Part shown: positions 1 to 9,481 of the stretch, one piece after another
How the letters are laid out: every line of letters begins with the position of its first letter
Position numbering within the stretch: the stretch's first letter is position 1
From: an uncultured Paracoccaceae bacterium
GTDB taxonomy: Bacteria > Pseudomonadota > Alphaproteobacteria > Rhodobacterales > Rhodobacteraceae
Length of the DNA stretch: 64,000 nucleotides
Reading direction: 5' to 3'
NCBI GenBank assembly: GCA_913041145.1
Contig: CAJWHE010000002.1
Location: 62,001 to 126,000 of the forward strand
Program-made: the position numbers and the translations under genes
Notes under the pieces: generated by a model
Told to the model about the DNA's origin: nothing
Database searches by the model: none
Seen by the model: only the letters and a program-made list of their open reading frames with translations

Positions 1-995
1 GACACTACTGGGCAACAAAAGGAAAAATAACAAAAAAAACTATAATAAGTAGGCATAATAGTTACCACGGATCGACTATGGGCGGGGCATCTCTTGGTGG
101 AATGGGATATATGCACTCTCAAGGTGGCATGCCCATTCCTGACATAACCCACATAGACCAACCCTATTGGTACGGTGAGGGTGGAGACAGTTCACCTGAA
201 GAATTTGGACTTGAAAGAGCTCAGCAGTTAGAGTTAAAAATATTAGAATTAGGTGAAGAAAATGTTGCAGCTTTTATTGCTGAACCCATTCAAGGCGCTG
301 GTGGTGTTATTGTCCCGCCTGAAACCTACTGGCCAGAAATTCAACGAATTTGTGATGCATACGAAATACTTCTAATAGCTGATGAGGTAATATGTGGGTT
401 TGGTAGAACTGGAAACTTATTTGGGTCTGAAACTCTCAACATTTCACCAGATATTATGACAATAGCCAAAGGTCTTTCGTCTGGTTATGCTCCAATTGGA
501 GGCTCATTAGTTTCTGATGAGGTTGCCGATGTAATTAATAGTTCTGGAGAGTTTAGCCATGGCTATACCTATAGTGGCCACCCAGTTTCTTGTGCCGTAG
601 CCTTGGAAAACATCCGCATACTAGAAGACGAGAAAATTATTCAGACAGCTAGACGTAACACTATGCCAAATTTAACAAAAAAATGGTCTGAACTAATCAA
701 TCACCCCTTGGTTGGTGATGTAAATATATTAGGCTTTATGGGGTCAATTGCCCTAACTCCAGAGAAAGCCTCTAGAGCAAAGTTTGCATCACCAGAGGGG
801 ACTGTAGGTTTAATTTGTAGAGAGCACTGTTTTTCAAACAACCTAGTTATGCGACACGTAGGTGATCGAATGGTCATATCTCCTCCCCTGATTATATCAA
901 ACGAGGAGATTGACATACTTATATCGCGAGTTACTAAGTCACTTGACCAAACGCTTTTTGATATAAAAAAATTAGGCCTCTATAAAGCTAGTTAG
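1..995 (+). CDS. spuC: Putrescine-pyruvate aminotransferase, class III PLP (5' partial)
   Basis: The reading frame runs in from the window edge: codons from base 3 read HYWATKGKITKK and continue without a stop into the ATG at 78, so that ATG is internal and the N-terminus lies outside. It closely resembles Pseudomonas SpuC from memory (YHGST, QPYWYGEGGD, EENVAAFIAEPIQGAGGVIVP, YSGHPV). The PLP lysine is in IAKGLSSGYAPIGG, its codon at 468-470. The family transfers the amino group of putrescine (or gamma-aminobutyrate-like amines) to pyruvate in the cytoplasm. It converges on the agmatinase gene, with 3' ends overlapping by 8 bp. The neighbouring ureohydrolase and ligases support polyamine catabolism; exact amine specificity is inferred. 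Confidence 0.9.
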   Translation, partial: HYWATKGKITKKTIISRHNSYHGSTMGGASLGGMGYMHSQGGMPIPDITHIDQPYWYGEGGDSSPEEFGLERAQQLELKILELGEENVAAFIAEPIQGAGGVIVPPETYWPEIQRICDAYEILLIADEVICGFGRTGNLFGSETLNISPDIMTIAKGLSSGYAPIGGSLVSDEVADVINSSGEFSHGYTYSGHPVSCAVALENIRILEDEKIIQTARRNTMPNLTKKWSELINHPLVGDVNILGFMGSIALTPEKASRAKFASPEGTVGLICREHCFSNNLVMRHVGDRMVISPPLIISNEEIDILISRVTKSLDQTLFDIKKLGLYKAS

Positions 996-1956
996 TGGTT
1001 TTTTGCGGTACAGCACCATTTTTTTGAGCTAATAGACACAACCAGTCGTGAGCAATAGTTGCTGCGGCTAATGCTGTTATTTCAGAGTGATCATATGCAG
1101 GAGAAACTTCAACTAGATCCATGCCAACTAGATTTAAACTACCTAATCCGCGGATTATTTCTAAAACTTGCCAACTAGCTAAACCCCCTGAAACGGGTGT
1201 TCCTGTACCTGGTGCAAACCCTGGGTCTAGTACATCAATATCAAATGAAATATATACTGGGGAAGTGTCAGATCTAGATTTTATTACATCTAAAACTTCG
1301 TCTACTCCATTCTTATGAACCCATGGAGAGGTCAAAACTTTAAACCCATAATCCTTATTATTATATGTTCTAAGTCCAATTTGTGTTGACTTACTTGTGT
1401 CTATTAGGCCTTCATTTACTGCTCGTGAAAACATTGTGCCATGATCAAAAGTGCTTCCATCGTCTTCCCATGTATCACAATGTGCATCAAACTGAACAAG
1501 AGCTATCGGTCCGTACTGTTTCGCATGTGCTTTTAAAAGTGGGTAAGAAACAAAATGGTCACCCCCAAAAGTCAACATTTTTGTTCCAGTTAAAATGACA
1601 TCAGCTGCATGTTTCTCAATTGAGTTAATTATAGTTTCTGGGTGATGTGGGTCTACAAAACAATCCCCATAATCCACTATGTTAAGATTTTCATAAAGAT
1701 TAAAGCCAAAGGGAAAAGAATCCAAAGTAGCTAGTTCTGTCGATGCTTGACGGATTGCTCTTGGTCCAAAGCGGCTTCCTGAACGGTTAGTTGCTGCCCC
1801 ATCATAAGGAACACCACTAACAGCAACATCTACTCCATTTAAATCTCTTGTATAGCGTCTCCGTAAAAAGCTTAGTACACCTGCATAGGCCATTTCTTTC
1901 CAACTACCAGTATTTTTAGACGACCTTACAGCAAAATCTCCTTGTTTTTTTGTCAT
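988..1956 (-). CDS. speB: Agmatinase / ureohydrolase family protein
   Basis: A 322-residue ureohydrolase. The binuclear manganese site is visible as GGDH (about 131-134), DAHCD (157-161) and SFDIDVLDP (237-245). The C-terminal half has GTGTPVSGGL, common in agmatinases. Agmatinase hydrolyses agmatine to putrescine and urea, which would feed the SpuC and PuuA/PuuB enzymes encoded around it. The start lies 12 bp downstream of the stop of the ligase gene at 1969-3306 on the same strand, so the two probably form one transcript. Guanidinobutyrase or another guanidino-acid hydrolase of the same family cannot be excluded from sequence alone. Confidence 0.88.
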   Translation of the reverse strand: MTKKQGDFAVRSSKNTGSWKEMAYAGVLSFLRRRYTRDLNGVDVAVSGVPYDGAATNRSGSRFGPRAIRQASTELATLDSFPFGFNLYENLNIVDYGDCFVDPHHPETIINSIEKHAADVILTGTKMLTFGGDHFVSYPLLKAHAKQYGPIALVQFDAHCDTWEDDGSTFDHGTMFSRAVNEGLIDTSKSTQIGLRTYNNKDYGFKVLTSPWVHKNGVDEVLDVIKSRSDTSPVYISFDIDVLDPGFAPGTGTPVSGGLASWQVLEIIRGLGSLNLVGMDLVEVSPAYDHSEITALAAATIAHDWLCLLAQKNGAVPQKTTN

Positions 1957-1968
1957 AAATTTTTCCTT

Positions 1969-3306
1969 TTATAACCTTCCAATATAAGCATTATATTCTG
2001 CAGGTGAAATGGTATTCTCAAGCTGATCTTTTTCATTTCGCCTTAACGCTACGTAAATATCACGATACTCTTTTCCATAAATATCAACAGCAAACTCTGA
2101 TATTTCAAAGTTTTTGATTGCCTCAGACCAATCTGACGTCAATTTATTTAATGGTGCTCTTTCCAAACTATCTATTTCTGGTGGCGGAAGAGTTTTATTC
2201 TGTATTCCATCTAATATACCACCTAAAACACCCGAAATTGCTAGGTATGGGTTTACGTCAGCACCAGAAATTCGATGCTCTATTCTTGCTGAATCACTAT
2301 TTAAGTCAGGCAATCGAATTGCTGCGTTTCGGTTATCTAAGCCCCAATCTGGGGAGCATGGCGCAAAACTATTTGATCGAAAGCGGCGATAAGAGTTTAA
2401 ATGAGGCGCATAAATAGCTTGTAATTCATGCATAGTGTTCAGCAGCCCACCAACTGCCCACTTAAGGGTATCCGGTAACCCCACAGAAGATTTAAAAACA
2501 TTCTCTCCAATTTCATTTAACATAGACACGTGTACATGCATTCCGTTGCCCGGAAATTCAACATATGGTTTGGCTGTAAAAGTTGCTTCTTTACCATGAT
2601 TTTCAGCAACTCCTCTCACAAGTCTACGAAAAAAAACTGCAGCATCTGCAGCATCTAAAACATTTTCTGTATGTCTAAAATTTATCTCAAATTGCCCGGG
2701 CCCAAATTCTGCAATGATAGCATCAACGGGCAACCCAAGAGATTTTGATGCAGATTGCACCTCATTTAAAAAATCTTTGTTACGGTTTAAAACTTCAAGG
2801 TCATAGTTTTGCGCCGTCGGGCCACTGTGTGGAGGCATAGGTGGGTCGCTTGGAGACCCCCGCTTATCAAATATATAAAACTCTAGCTCACAAGCTATAA
2901 CAGGGTTTAAACCGCAATCCTTTAAACGTTTCCAGGTTGAAGCCAGTATACCTCTAGAGGAAAGTGAGGAGACAGTGCCTTCTTTGGAAGTCATTTCTAC
3001 TAATACTTGAGCAACATTGTGTTTCTGCCAAGTTACTGGCTTTAAAGTATTAGGAATTGTAATAATTTTTTCATCTGGATCGCCTACAACAATTCCATAG
3101 CCAGTCTCGGCAACGTCTTCACCAAAAATATTCGGAACATATGTTGATATTGGCAAACGAACGGCTCCTGACTCCAGCTTCTCAATCTGGTCGGTAGGGT
3201 GCCACTTTCCACGCACTATTCCGTTTAGGTCGCATAGCATCAGCTCAATATGGTCTGGTGTTCCATATTGCTCACAGTATTTTTGAAATTCACAACGAAA
3301 GCTCAT
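1969..3306 (-). CDS. puuA: Glutamine synthetase-family gamma-glutamyl-polyamine ligase 1
   Basis: A 445-residue member of the glutamine synthetase superfamily. It has the N-terminal beta-grasp region (VELMLCDLNGIVRGKW-like), the ATP and metal segment FPGNGMHVHVS, LNSYRRF, and a C-terminal RIEHRISGADVNPYLA. In this family PuuA-type enzymes join glutamate to putrescine or other amines using ATP, in the cytoplasm. A strong GGAGGT lies about 7 bases before the ATG at 3306. It shares a strand with the agmatinase and is divergent from a second ligase of the same superfamily. The preferred amine is unknown; the paralogue suggests the two differ in substrate. Confidence 0.82.
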   Translation of the reverse strand: MSFRCEFQKYCEQYGTPDHIELMLCDLNGIVRGKWHPTDQIEKLESGAVRLPISTYVPNIFGEDVAETGYGIVVGDPDEKIITIPNTLKPVTWQKHNVAQVLVEMTSKEGTVSSLSSRGILASTWKRLKDCGLNPVIACELEFYIFDKRGSPSDPPMPPHSGPTAQNYDLEVLNRNKDFLNEVQSASKSLGLPVDAIIAEFGPGQFEINFRHTENVLDAADAAVFFRRLVRGVAENHGKEATFTAKPYVEFPGNGMHVHVSMLNEIGENVFKSSVGLPDTLKWAVGGLLNTMHELQAIYAPHLNSYRRFRSNSFAPCSPDWGLDNRNAAIRLPDLNSDSARIEHRISGADVNPYLAISGVLGGILDGIQNKTLPPPEIDSLERAPLNKLTSDWSEAIKNFEISEFAVDIYGKEYRDIYVALRRNEKDQLENTISPAEYNAYIGRL

Positions 3307-3414
3307 TTATACACCTCCAATAAACCCTTACTTACCACGCGGGACCTAATTGTCGACAGTCTTTAAGAAAGGGATTATCTGTATTGGGTTGGGTTAAATG
3401 TTATGGTATCAATC

Positions 3415-3420
3415 TATAAT
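3415..3420 (+). promoter_or_regulatory. Possible -10 element of the ligase 2-puuB operon
   Basis: A perfect TATAAT lies 23 bases before the GTG of the downstream ligase, in the 136-bp divergent gap between the two ligase genes. No convincing -35 hexamer is visible at the usual 16-18 bp spacing, so this is only a weak promoter call. Confidence 0.3.
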
Positions 3421-3442
3421 AACGTATTTGGAGTAATTAAAA

Positions 3443-4813
3443 GTGTCGTCTCAAGAAAGTAACTGGCAAAAAACCTTACCAAAACCTTTCTTGGGTTTTC
3501 AAAAAAACAGACGTCTTGAAGAGGTTGAGTGCATTATCCCAGATCTAGCAGGTATGTCTCGCGGAAGATCAATGCCTATTTACAAATTTACACCAGACAC
3601 AACTTTTTCATTACCTATCTCATTATTTTATCAGACGATATCAGGTGAGTACGTCGATATGGATATAACTAATCAATGGATGGAAAAAGATATTGTGCTT
3701 CGCCCCGACATGGAAACAGCATCAGCTGTACCTTGGGCAGATGATGCAACTCTTCAAGTCATAAATGATCTTGAATTAAGTGACGGTGACCCTCTCAACA
3801 TTGCTCCACGGAACATTCTAAAAAATGTAATAGATCTTTATAGAAAAGAGAATCTAAAGCCTGTAATTGCACCTGAAATAGAATTTTACCTAACTCAACC
3901 AAACACTGACCCCAATGAAGAGATCCTACCTCCTATTGGAAGAAATGGCCGCAAAGGTGTCAGGCAGCAGGCTTATTCTATGGTAGCCGTGGATGAAATG
4001 GGGTCCGTAATTGATACCATTTACGAGTATGCAGAAGCACAAGGCTTAAAAATTGATACAGTTATTCAAGAGGGTGGTGCCGGTCAAATAGAGATTAACT
4101 TAATGCATGGTGATCCCTTAAACTTAGCTGATCAAGTGTTTTACTTTAAGCGTACAATCCGTGAAGCTGCCTTCAAACACAAAATCTTCGCAACATTTAT
4201 GGCTAAACCTATGAGAGATCAGCCGGGAAGTGCTATGCATATTCATCAGTCTGTTATAGACACTAAGACAGGTTTAAATATTTTTACAGGACCAAATGGA
4301 TGCGAAACTGAAGCTTTCTATAACTTCATAGGTGGCTCGCAAAAATACTTAATGAGTACAGTTCCATTTTTGGCTCCTTATGTAAATTCTTACCGTAGAT
4401 TTGCTACTCAGGAAAGCTCTCCAAACACCCTTGAATGGTCTTACGATAATCGTTCCACGGGTATCCGCATACCAAACTCTAAGCCTACCGACCGTCGGGT
4501 GGAGAATAGAATAGCTGGAAGTGATACAAATCCATATCTATCAATCGCGGCAAGCCTTGCCTGTGGTTACCTAGGAATAGTTAATAAAATAAAACCTCGA
4601 AACCCGGCAAGAGGAGAAGTGACTGAGTCAGAAAACAATCTCCCAGTAAGCTTAAGCCGTGCCTTGGACTTATTAGACGAGGCAAAAGAGGTTCAAGCTG
4701 TTTTAGGTTTGGGGTTCTGTAAACTTTTTTCAGATTTAAAAAGAGCAGAGTTAGAGGAGTATCAAAAGGAAATTTCTCCATGGGAACGTCAACATCTACT
4801 TTTAAACACCTAA
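3443..4813 (+). CDS. puuA: Glutamine synthetase-family gamma-glutamyl-polyamine ligase 2
   Basis: A 456-residue glutamine synthetase superfamily protein, divergent from the ligase at 1969-3306. Visible motifs are the QPGSAMHIHQS nucleotide/metal segment, VNSYRRF and a C-terminal RRVENRIAGSDTNPYL. It starts at GTG with GGAG about 9 bases upstream. The puuB-like oxidase gene begins 16 bp after its stop, which fits the PuuA-PuuB pair that glutamylates putrescine and then oxidises the product. It is only distantly similar to ligase 1 by eye, so this does not look like a recent tandem duplication. Confidence 0.85.
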   Translation: MSSQESNWQKTLPKPFLGFQKNRRLEEVECIIPDLAGMSRGRSMPIYKFTPDTTFSLPISLFYQTISGEYVDMDITNQWMEKDIVLRPDMETASAVPWADDATLQVINDLELSDGDPLNIAPRNILKNVIDLYRKENLKPVIAPEIEFYLTQPNTDPNEEILPPIGRNGRKGVRQQAYSMVAVDEMGSVIDTIYEYAEAQGLKIDTVIQEGGAGQIEINLMHGDPLNLADQVFYFKRTIREAAFKHKIFATFMAKPMRDQPGSAMHIHQSVIDTKTGLNIFTGPNGCETEAFYNFIGGSQKYLMSTVPFLAPYVNSYRRFATQESSPNTLEWSYDNRSTGIRIPNSKPTDRRVENRIAGSDTNPYLSIAASLACGYLGIVNKIKPRNPARGEVTESENNLPVSLSRALDLLDEAKEVQAVLGLGFCKLFSDLKRAELEEYQKEISPWERQHLLLNT

Positions 4814-4829
4814 AATGGTAGTCTAAATC

Positions 4830-6128
4830 ATGGACTTATTAACAGCCAACGATAAGTTTGGCGAATACCCTAATTCATACTACGCTTGGAATTCAGTGTT
4901 TTTACCATCTTTTGAAATCTCAAAGGGTGAATTAAAGTGTGATGTTTGTATTGTGGGCGCAGGCTATACCGGTCTATCAGCGGCAATACATTTAGCTGAA
5001 AAAGGTTATAAAGTAATTGTTTTAGAAGCGCAGCGGGTAGGGTTTGGAGCATCTGGTCGAAATGGTGGTCAAGTTGGAACAGGGCAGCGCGTAAATCAAT
5101 TGGATTTAGAAAAACTAGTCGGAAATGATCACGCCCATAGGCTTTGGGATATTTCACTAGAGGCTGTTGAATTAGTAAAAAACTTGTCAAGAGAAATAAA
5201 GGACTGTACTTTTCAACCTGGTATAGTCCACGCCTCTCATAAAAAAAGTATGATCTCAGATGAGCACCATTACGTTGATCATCTTAAAAAGTTTTATAAC
5301 TACAAAAAAATACAAAAGCTTAACAAAGAAGAGCTGCAGAATATCGTTAATACAGAAACTTATTTTGGAGGTTCCCTTGATACAGGTAGTGGCCATATTG
5401 ACCCCTTAAACTATGTACTAGGTCTTGCAAAAAAAGCCAATTTAGCGGGAGTTAAAATTTTTGAAAAAACACGGGCTTTGGAAATATTACAAGGGTCATC
5501 AACTGTAATAAAAACTCCACAATCTAAAGTTACTGCTAGTTACGTGATTTTTGCATGTAATGGTTATCAAGGAGCCATAAACAATAAGAATTCTAACTGG
5601 GTAATGCCAATCAATAACTTTATAGTAGCAACACGACAGATGTCAAAAGTAGAGCAAGAGCGCTTAGTAAAAAACAATTATGCTGTCTCTGACACTAAAT
5701 TTATTGTTAATTATTTCCGGTTTTCTAAGGATAGACGTTTACTATTTGGTGGCTCAGAATCATACGGATATAAGTTTCCTAAAAATATTGAGGAAAAAGT
5801 TCGAAAACCTATGTTAAACATTTTTCCACAACTTAAAGGTGTTAAAATTGATTTCTCTTGGGGTGGTACTTTAGGAATTACCATGAACCGAATGCCTTAT
5901 TTTGCAAAAGTAGATAAAAATATCATTTCTGCTAGTGGCTATTCCGGTCACGGGGTTGCGATGGCTACGATGGGCGGAAAACTAGCGGCCATGGCTATCG
6001 CTGGACAGGCCGAAAAATTTGATTTAATGGCAAAAGTGCCAACTCCCAAATTTCCAGGAGGAGGGTCTCTTCAAAAACCATTACTAGTTTTAGCTATGTT
6101 ATGGTTCTCATTAAGGGACAAGTTATAA
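4830..6128 (+). CDS. puuB: FAD-dependent gamma-glutamylputrescine oxidase-like protein
   Basis: A 432-residue DAO-type flavoprotein oxidoreductase. The N-terminal Rossmann fold has VGAGYTGLSAAIHLAEKG followed by VLEA, and GFGASGRNGGQVG is the typical FAD-contacting loop. The C-terminus has GYSGHGVAMATMGGKL. PuuB oxidises gamma-glutamylputrescine to the aldehyde with release of ammonia and hydrogen peroxide. It follows ligase 2 by 16 bp, in the order seen in puu operons. No aldehyde dehydrogenase (PuuC) or amidase (PuuD) gene is in the window; they may lie upstream or elsewhere. Confidence 0.85.
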   Translation: MDLLTANDKFGEYPNSYYAWNSVFLPSFEISKGELKCDVCIVGAGYTGLSAAIHLAEKGYKVIVLEAQRVGFGASGRNGGQVGTGQRVNQLDLEKLVGNDHAHRLWDISLEAVELVKNLSREIKDCTFQPGIVHASHKKSMISDEHHYVDHLKKFYNYKKIQKLNKEELQNIVNTETYFGGSLDTGSGHIDPLNYVLGLAKKANLAGVKIFEKTRALEILQGSSTVIKTPQSKVTASYVIFACNGYQGAINNKNSNWVMPINNFIVATRQMSKVEQERLVKNNYAVSDTKFIVNYFRFSKDRRLLFGGSESYGYKFPKNIEEKVRKPMLNIFPQLKGVKIDFSWGGTLGITMNRMPYFAKVDKNIISASGYSGHGVAMATMGGKLAAMAIAGQAEKFDLMAKVPTPKFPGGGSLQKPLLVLAMLWFSLRDKL

Positions 6129-6194
6129 AAGTGTTACAAACAGCACCATACAAAAAAATAAAGCACACCTGAATATAATAAATAAGGCTCCATT

Positions 6195-6989
6195 ATGAAT
6201 GAAATAAAATCAAATATTCCAGCGGGTGTCTATGCTGAAAAAGTTACATCCGTTACACATTATACTAAAAGTTTGTTCAAATTTAGAATTACTCGACCCT
6301 CAAGCTTCAGGTTTAGATCTGGTGAGTTTGTAATGATTGGTCTGCCAAACTCTGAAAAGCCTATTTTTAGAGCCTACTCTATCGCAAGCCCATCTTGGGA
6401 TGAGGAGATCGAATTCTACTCAATTAAAGTTGAGGGAGGCCCACTTACCAAACATCTCCAAAAAATTTCAGTTGGAGATACTGTACTGATGCGACAAAAG
6501 TCTACTGGTACACTTGTTAACGACGCACTATTACCTGGTAAAAGGCTTTATTTGTTCTCAACTGGAACCGGCATAGCGCCATTTGCGAGCCTCATTCAGG
6601 ATCCAGAGACTTATGAAAAGTTTGACCAAATTATACTTTGTCATACATGTAGGGAAGTTAGTGAACTTAAGTATGGCTCTGAGTTGATAAAAAAAGTGAA
6701 ATCAGACCCATTAGTAGGAAATTTTGCTAAAAAAAATCTAATTCACTATCCAACTGTTACCCAAGAGAATTATGTAAAAATGGGTAGAATCACTACATTG
6801 CTTGAATCAAGAGAAATTTTTAAGGACCTTGAGTTTCCTATAATGAACCCTGAAACAGATCGTGGAATGATATGTGGGTCAATGAGTATGTTAAACGACA
6901 CTAAATCCTTACTGGAAGGTCTAGGCTTAGATGAGGGTTCTAATAGCCGCCCATCAACTTTTGTTGTTGAAAGGGCATTTGTTAGCTAG
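6195..6989 (+). CDS. fpr: Ferredoxin--NADP+ reductase
   Basis: A 264-residue FNR-family flavoprotein. The FAD-binding RAYSIASP motif, the KVEGGPLTKHLQ segment and the NADP-binding FSTGTGIAPF segment are all present. The C-terminus ends in VVERAFVS, like bacterial Fpr proteins whose last aromatic residue is followed by a short tail. Fpr transfers electrons between NADPH and ferredoxin or flavodoxin, often in oxidative-stress defence. It lies 66 bp after puuB on the same strand, so co-transcription is possible but not required. AAGG lies just before the ATG. Confidence 0.9.
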   Translation: MNEIKSNIPAGVYAEKVTSVTHYTKSLFKFRITRPSSFRFRSGEFVMIGLPNSEKPIFRAYSIASPSWDEEIEFYSIKVEGGPLTKHLQKISVGDTVLMRQKSTGTLVNDALLPGKRLYLFSTGTGIAPFASLIQDPETYEKFDQIILCHTCREVSELKYGSELIKKVKSDPLVGNFAKKNLIHYPTVTQENYVKMGRITTLLESREIFKDLEFPIMNPETDRGMICGSMSMLNDTKSLLEGLGLDEGSNSRPSTFVVERAFVS

Positions 6990-7004
6990 TTTTCCAAAAA
7001 CCCT

Positions 7005-8603
7005 CTAGGCCTTTGCCATTAAAGCCCGCATGATAGGTATTAAATCAGCTGTTTTTTCAAATGTTTTTGATGCCGCCACATATCTATCTCGTCTTAGTAA
7101 AAAAGTTCTGTTCATAAGTTTCTTTAATGGTTTTTTTGAAAAAACTCTTTCACAATCTCGAAATATTGGAAAATAAGTAGATTTTGGGTTCATCCACTCT
7201 GGCGTTAAACCAATAACCTTAACATTTTCTTGTAAAACTTTTTCTACCATTTTAGCTGAAATATTTTTTTCAGGGCTTTCCGAAAATACTATTATCGTAA
7301 GATTGTCTTTCAATATTTTATCTAAAAGAATCCGCTCACGATCAACCCCCTCAACAACAGGTTGAGGAAACATTTGACCAACAATATTCTCTGTATCCAT
7401 ACTCTGCCAGACTAATCCATCCTTAAACCTCGGTTTTGGTTTATAACGCATTTGTGAAAAGTAATCTTTTACTGGAGGGTAAAGGCCTAAAACACGAAAC
7501 CCCCCCCTAATCAAAGCCCCCTGAATTCTAGATGAAGGCATCATAATTTGTCCCATTCGTAAAGCCAGGTTAATCATTGCAGCTGCATGAGGCTTTCTTT
7601 CCGTTTCATAGCTATCAAGAAACTTATCTGAAACATCTGAGCTCTGTAAGGCCTCTGATAGCTTCCAGGCTAGATTGTGAGCATCTCGCAAACCACTATT
7701 CATTCCTTGCCCTGCAAAAGGTGGCGTTAAGTGAGCGGCATCTCCAGCCAAAAACGTCCGTTTTTTTCGCCAGAACTCTGCTAACCTTGCATGAAAAGTA
7801 TAAACCCGCACTCGCTGAATTTCTTCATTTCCGTCGTCCCCAACTGAACGCAAAAGCTTCCTTACATTACTTTCTTCAACTATCTGCTCAGGATCCTCAC
7901 CTTTACGAAGTTTAAATTCATATCTACGAATTCCATATGGTCCAGGTAATGTTATACAAGAGCGGCTTGGGTCACACAGCACTTCAGTATGAAAACAACT
8001 GTTCTTTGTTGTTTTAAGATCTACAATTAACCAGGGCTCTTCAAAAGTAGTCCCTAGCATTTTAATTCCAAGTGCTTTTCGAGTTGTTGATTGTCCTCCA
8101 TCACAGGCCACCATATATCGAGATTTTATCTTATACTCATCTCCATCAAGGGGTTTAACTGAAGAAAGAACTGTTTCTGAGTTATCCTTAAAACCAACCA
8201 TCGTCGTTTTGAAAAAAAACTTAACAGACTCAAAGCGCTTTAGTCCGTTCAAAAGAAGTGACTCTAACCTTGGTTGTTGAAAAGCGTTTCGCTTGTCAAA
8301 CCCAAACTCTTTAGAGGAGGGCTTTACCTCAGAAAAAACCTGCCCTGAGGGTCCTTTATAAATAGAGCCATACCCACGAGTCACAATTTTTTCTACTTTG
8401 CTCGAAAGACCTGCCGCCTGTAAGGCCCGCATAGACTCATCATCAATGGAAACAGCTCTAGGCTCTTGAACTGTCCCCTCATTTCGCTCAATCACAATGG
8501 TTTCAACACCCATAGACCCAAGAAGGTTAGCCAACAGTAACCCAGTTGGGCCTGCTCCAACTATTAACACATCGGTCTTTGCTATGATCTCATTTTTTGT
8601 CAC
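7005..8603 (-). CDS. FAD-dependent aromatic hydroxylase, MhpA-like
   Basis: A 532-residue class A flavoprotein monooxygenase. It has the N-terminal FAD motif VGAGPTGLLLANLLG, the YMVACDGGQSTTRKALGI DG-motif region, and FLAGDAAHLTPPFAGQGMN, where the flavin ribityl is bound. The overall pattern resembles MhpA (3-(3-hydroxyphenyl)propionate hydroxylase) and related phenolic hydroxylases. It is the last gene of a minus-strand operon with an FAH-family protein and a VOC dioxygenase-like protein, which suggests hydroxylation of a phenolic compound before ring cleavage. The substrate cannot be read from sequence. Confidence 0.8.
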   Translation of the reverse strand: MTKNEIIAKTDVLIVGAGPTGLLLANLLGSMGVETIVIERNEGTVQEPRAVSIDDESMRALQAAGLSSKVEKIVTRGYGSIYKGPSGQVFSEVKPSSKEFGFDKRNAFQQPRLESLLLNGLKRFESVKFFFKTTMVGFKDNSETVLSSVKPLDGDEYKIKSRYMVACDGGQSTTRKALGIKMLGTTFEEPWLIVDLKTTKNSCFHTEVLCDPSRSCITLPGPYGIRRYEFKLRKGEDPEQIVEESNVRKLLRSVGDDGNEEIQRVRVYTFHARLAEFWRKKRTFLAGDAAHLTPPFAGQGMNSGLRDAHNLAWKLSEALQSSDVSDKFLDSYETERKPHAAAMINLALRMGQIMMPSSRIQGALIRGGFRVLGLYPPVKDYFSQMRYKPKPRFKDGLVWQSMDTENIVGQMFPQPVVEGVDRERILLDKILKDNLTIIVFSESPEKNISAKMVEKVLQENVKVIGLTPEWMNPKSTYFPIFRDCERVFSKKPLKKLMNRTFLLRRDRYVAASKTFEKTADLIPIMRALMAKA

Positions 8604-8621
8604 ATCAGAGACTTGCGGTAC

Positions 8622-9470
8622 TTATTCACCTATTACCGGGTTAGCCAATATACCAAGCATACCAATTTCGACTTCAACCAAATCACCTGGGACCATATAT
8701 ACTGGTGGCTCTCGTTTATCTCCAACTCCACCAGGCGTTCCAGACACTATTACATCCCCAGGTGCTAATGGAGTAAACTGTGACACATAGCTTATAAGTC
8801 GTGGAATTGGGAAAATTAGGTCAGAAAGTGTTGCATCTTGCATTACCTCCCCATTTAGTCGGGTTTGAATAGGTAATTTAGTATAATCTCCTACCTCTTC
8901 TTTGGTCACCATATATGGGCCAAATGCTCCAGTGCCGGGAAAGGTCTTTCCAGGTGTGAATTGAGAAGTGTGCCTCTGCCAATCCCTCACACTACCATCG
9001 TTATAACACGCATAGCCCCCAACATGGCTTAATGCAGATTCCTCAGAAATATTTCGTCCACCTTGTCCAATAATCACAGCCATTTCTCCCTCATAGTCAA
9101 ACCTCTCAGTAGATTTAGGTTTAATAAGAGCTTGCCCGTGAGCAACTTGTGAGTCTGGGTATCGTACAAATATTGTTGGGTACGCTACATCTGGGCGCTG
9201 TGTTTCCTTTCGGTGATTTTCATAATTTAGACCTATACAGATAATTTTTGCTGGGTTAGGAATCACTGGTAAAAGTGTGACATCTGACATTGAAAAATTA
9301 GGTGACCTATCTTCAACATAGTCCCCTATAAACTCTAAAAGGTCAGATTCCAGAGCACTTTTAATTGTATCAACACCATAATCTAGTTGGTTAGTTAAAT
9401 CTACAACCCCGCCGTCAACAAGTGCGCCAAAGCCAATCTCTCCTAATCGTGTAAAGCTAATAAGTCTCAT
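8622..9470 (-). CDS. Fumarylacetoacetate hydrolase (FAH) family protein
   Basis: The protein has 282 residues from the ATG at 9470. That start is chosen because AAAGGAGAT lies 5-6 bases upstream; a longer frame to 9509 would run into the preceding gene. The FAH fold is shown by IICIGLNYENHRKE, the metal-binding FDYEGEMAVIIG and the late VSGTPGGVGDKREPPVYM. Members hydrolyse or isomerise 2-keto acids made by ring cleavage (fumarylpyruvate, HHDD, acylpyruvates). Its place between a ring hydroxylase and an extradiol-type VOC protein supports a step after ring opening. The exact reaction is unknown. Confidence 0.83.
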   Translation of the reverse strand: MRLISFTRLGEIGFGALVDGGVVDLTNQLDYGVDTIKSALESDLLEFIGDYVEDRSPNFSMSDVTLLPVIPNPAKIICIGLNYENHRKETQRPDVAYPTIFVRYPDSQVAHGQALIKPKSTERFDYEGEMAVIIGQGGRNISEESALSHVGGYACYNDGSVRDWQRHTSQFTPGKTFPGTGAFGPYMVTKEEVGDYTKLPIQTRLNGEVMQDATLSDLIFPIPRLISYVSQFTPLAPGDVIVSGTPGGVGDKREPPVYMVPGDLVEVEIGMLGILANPVIGE

Positions 9471-9481
9471 AATATCTCCTT

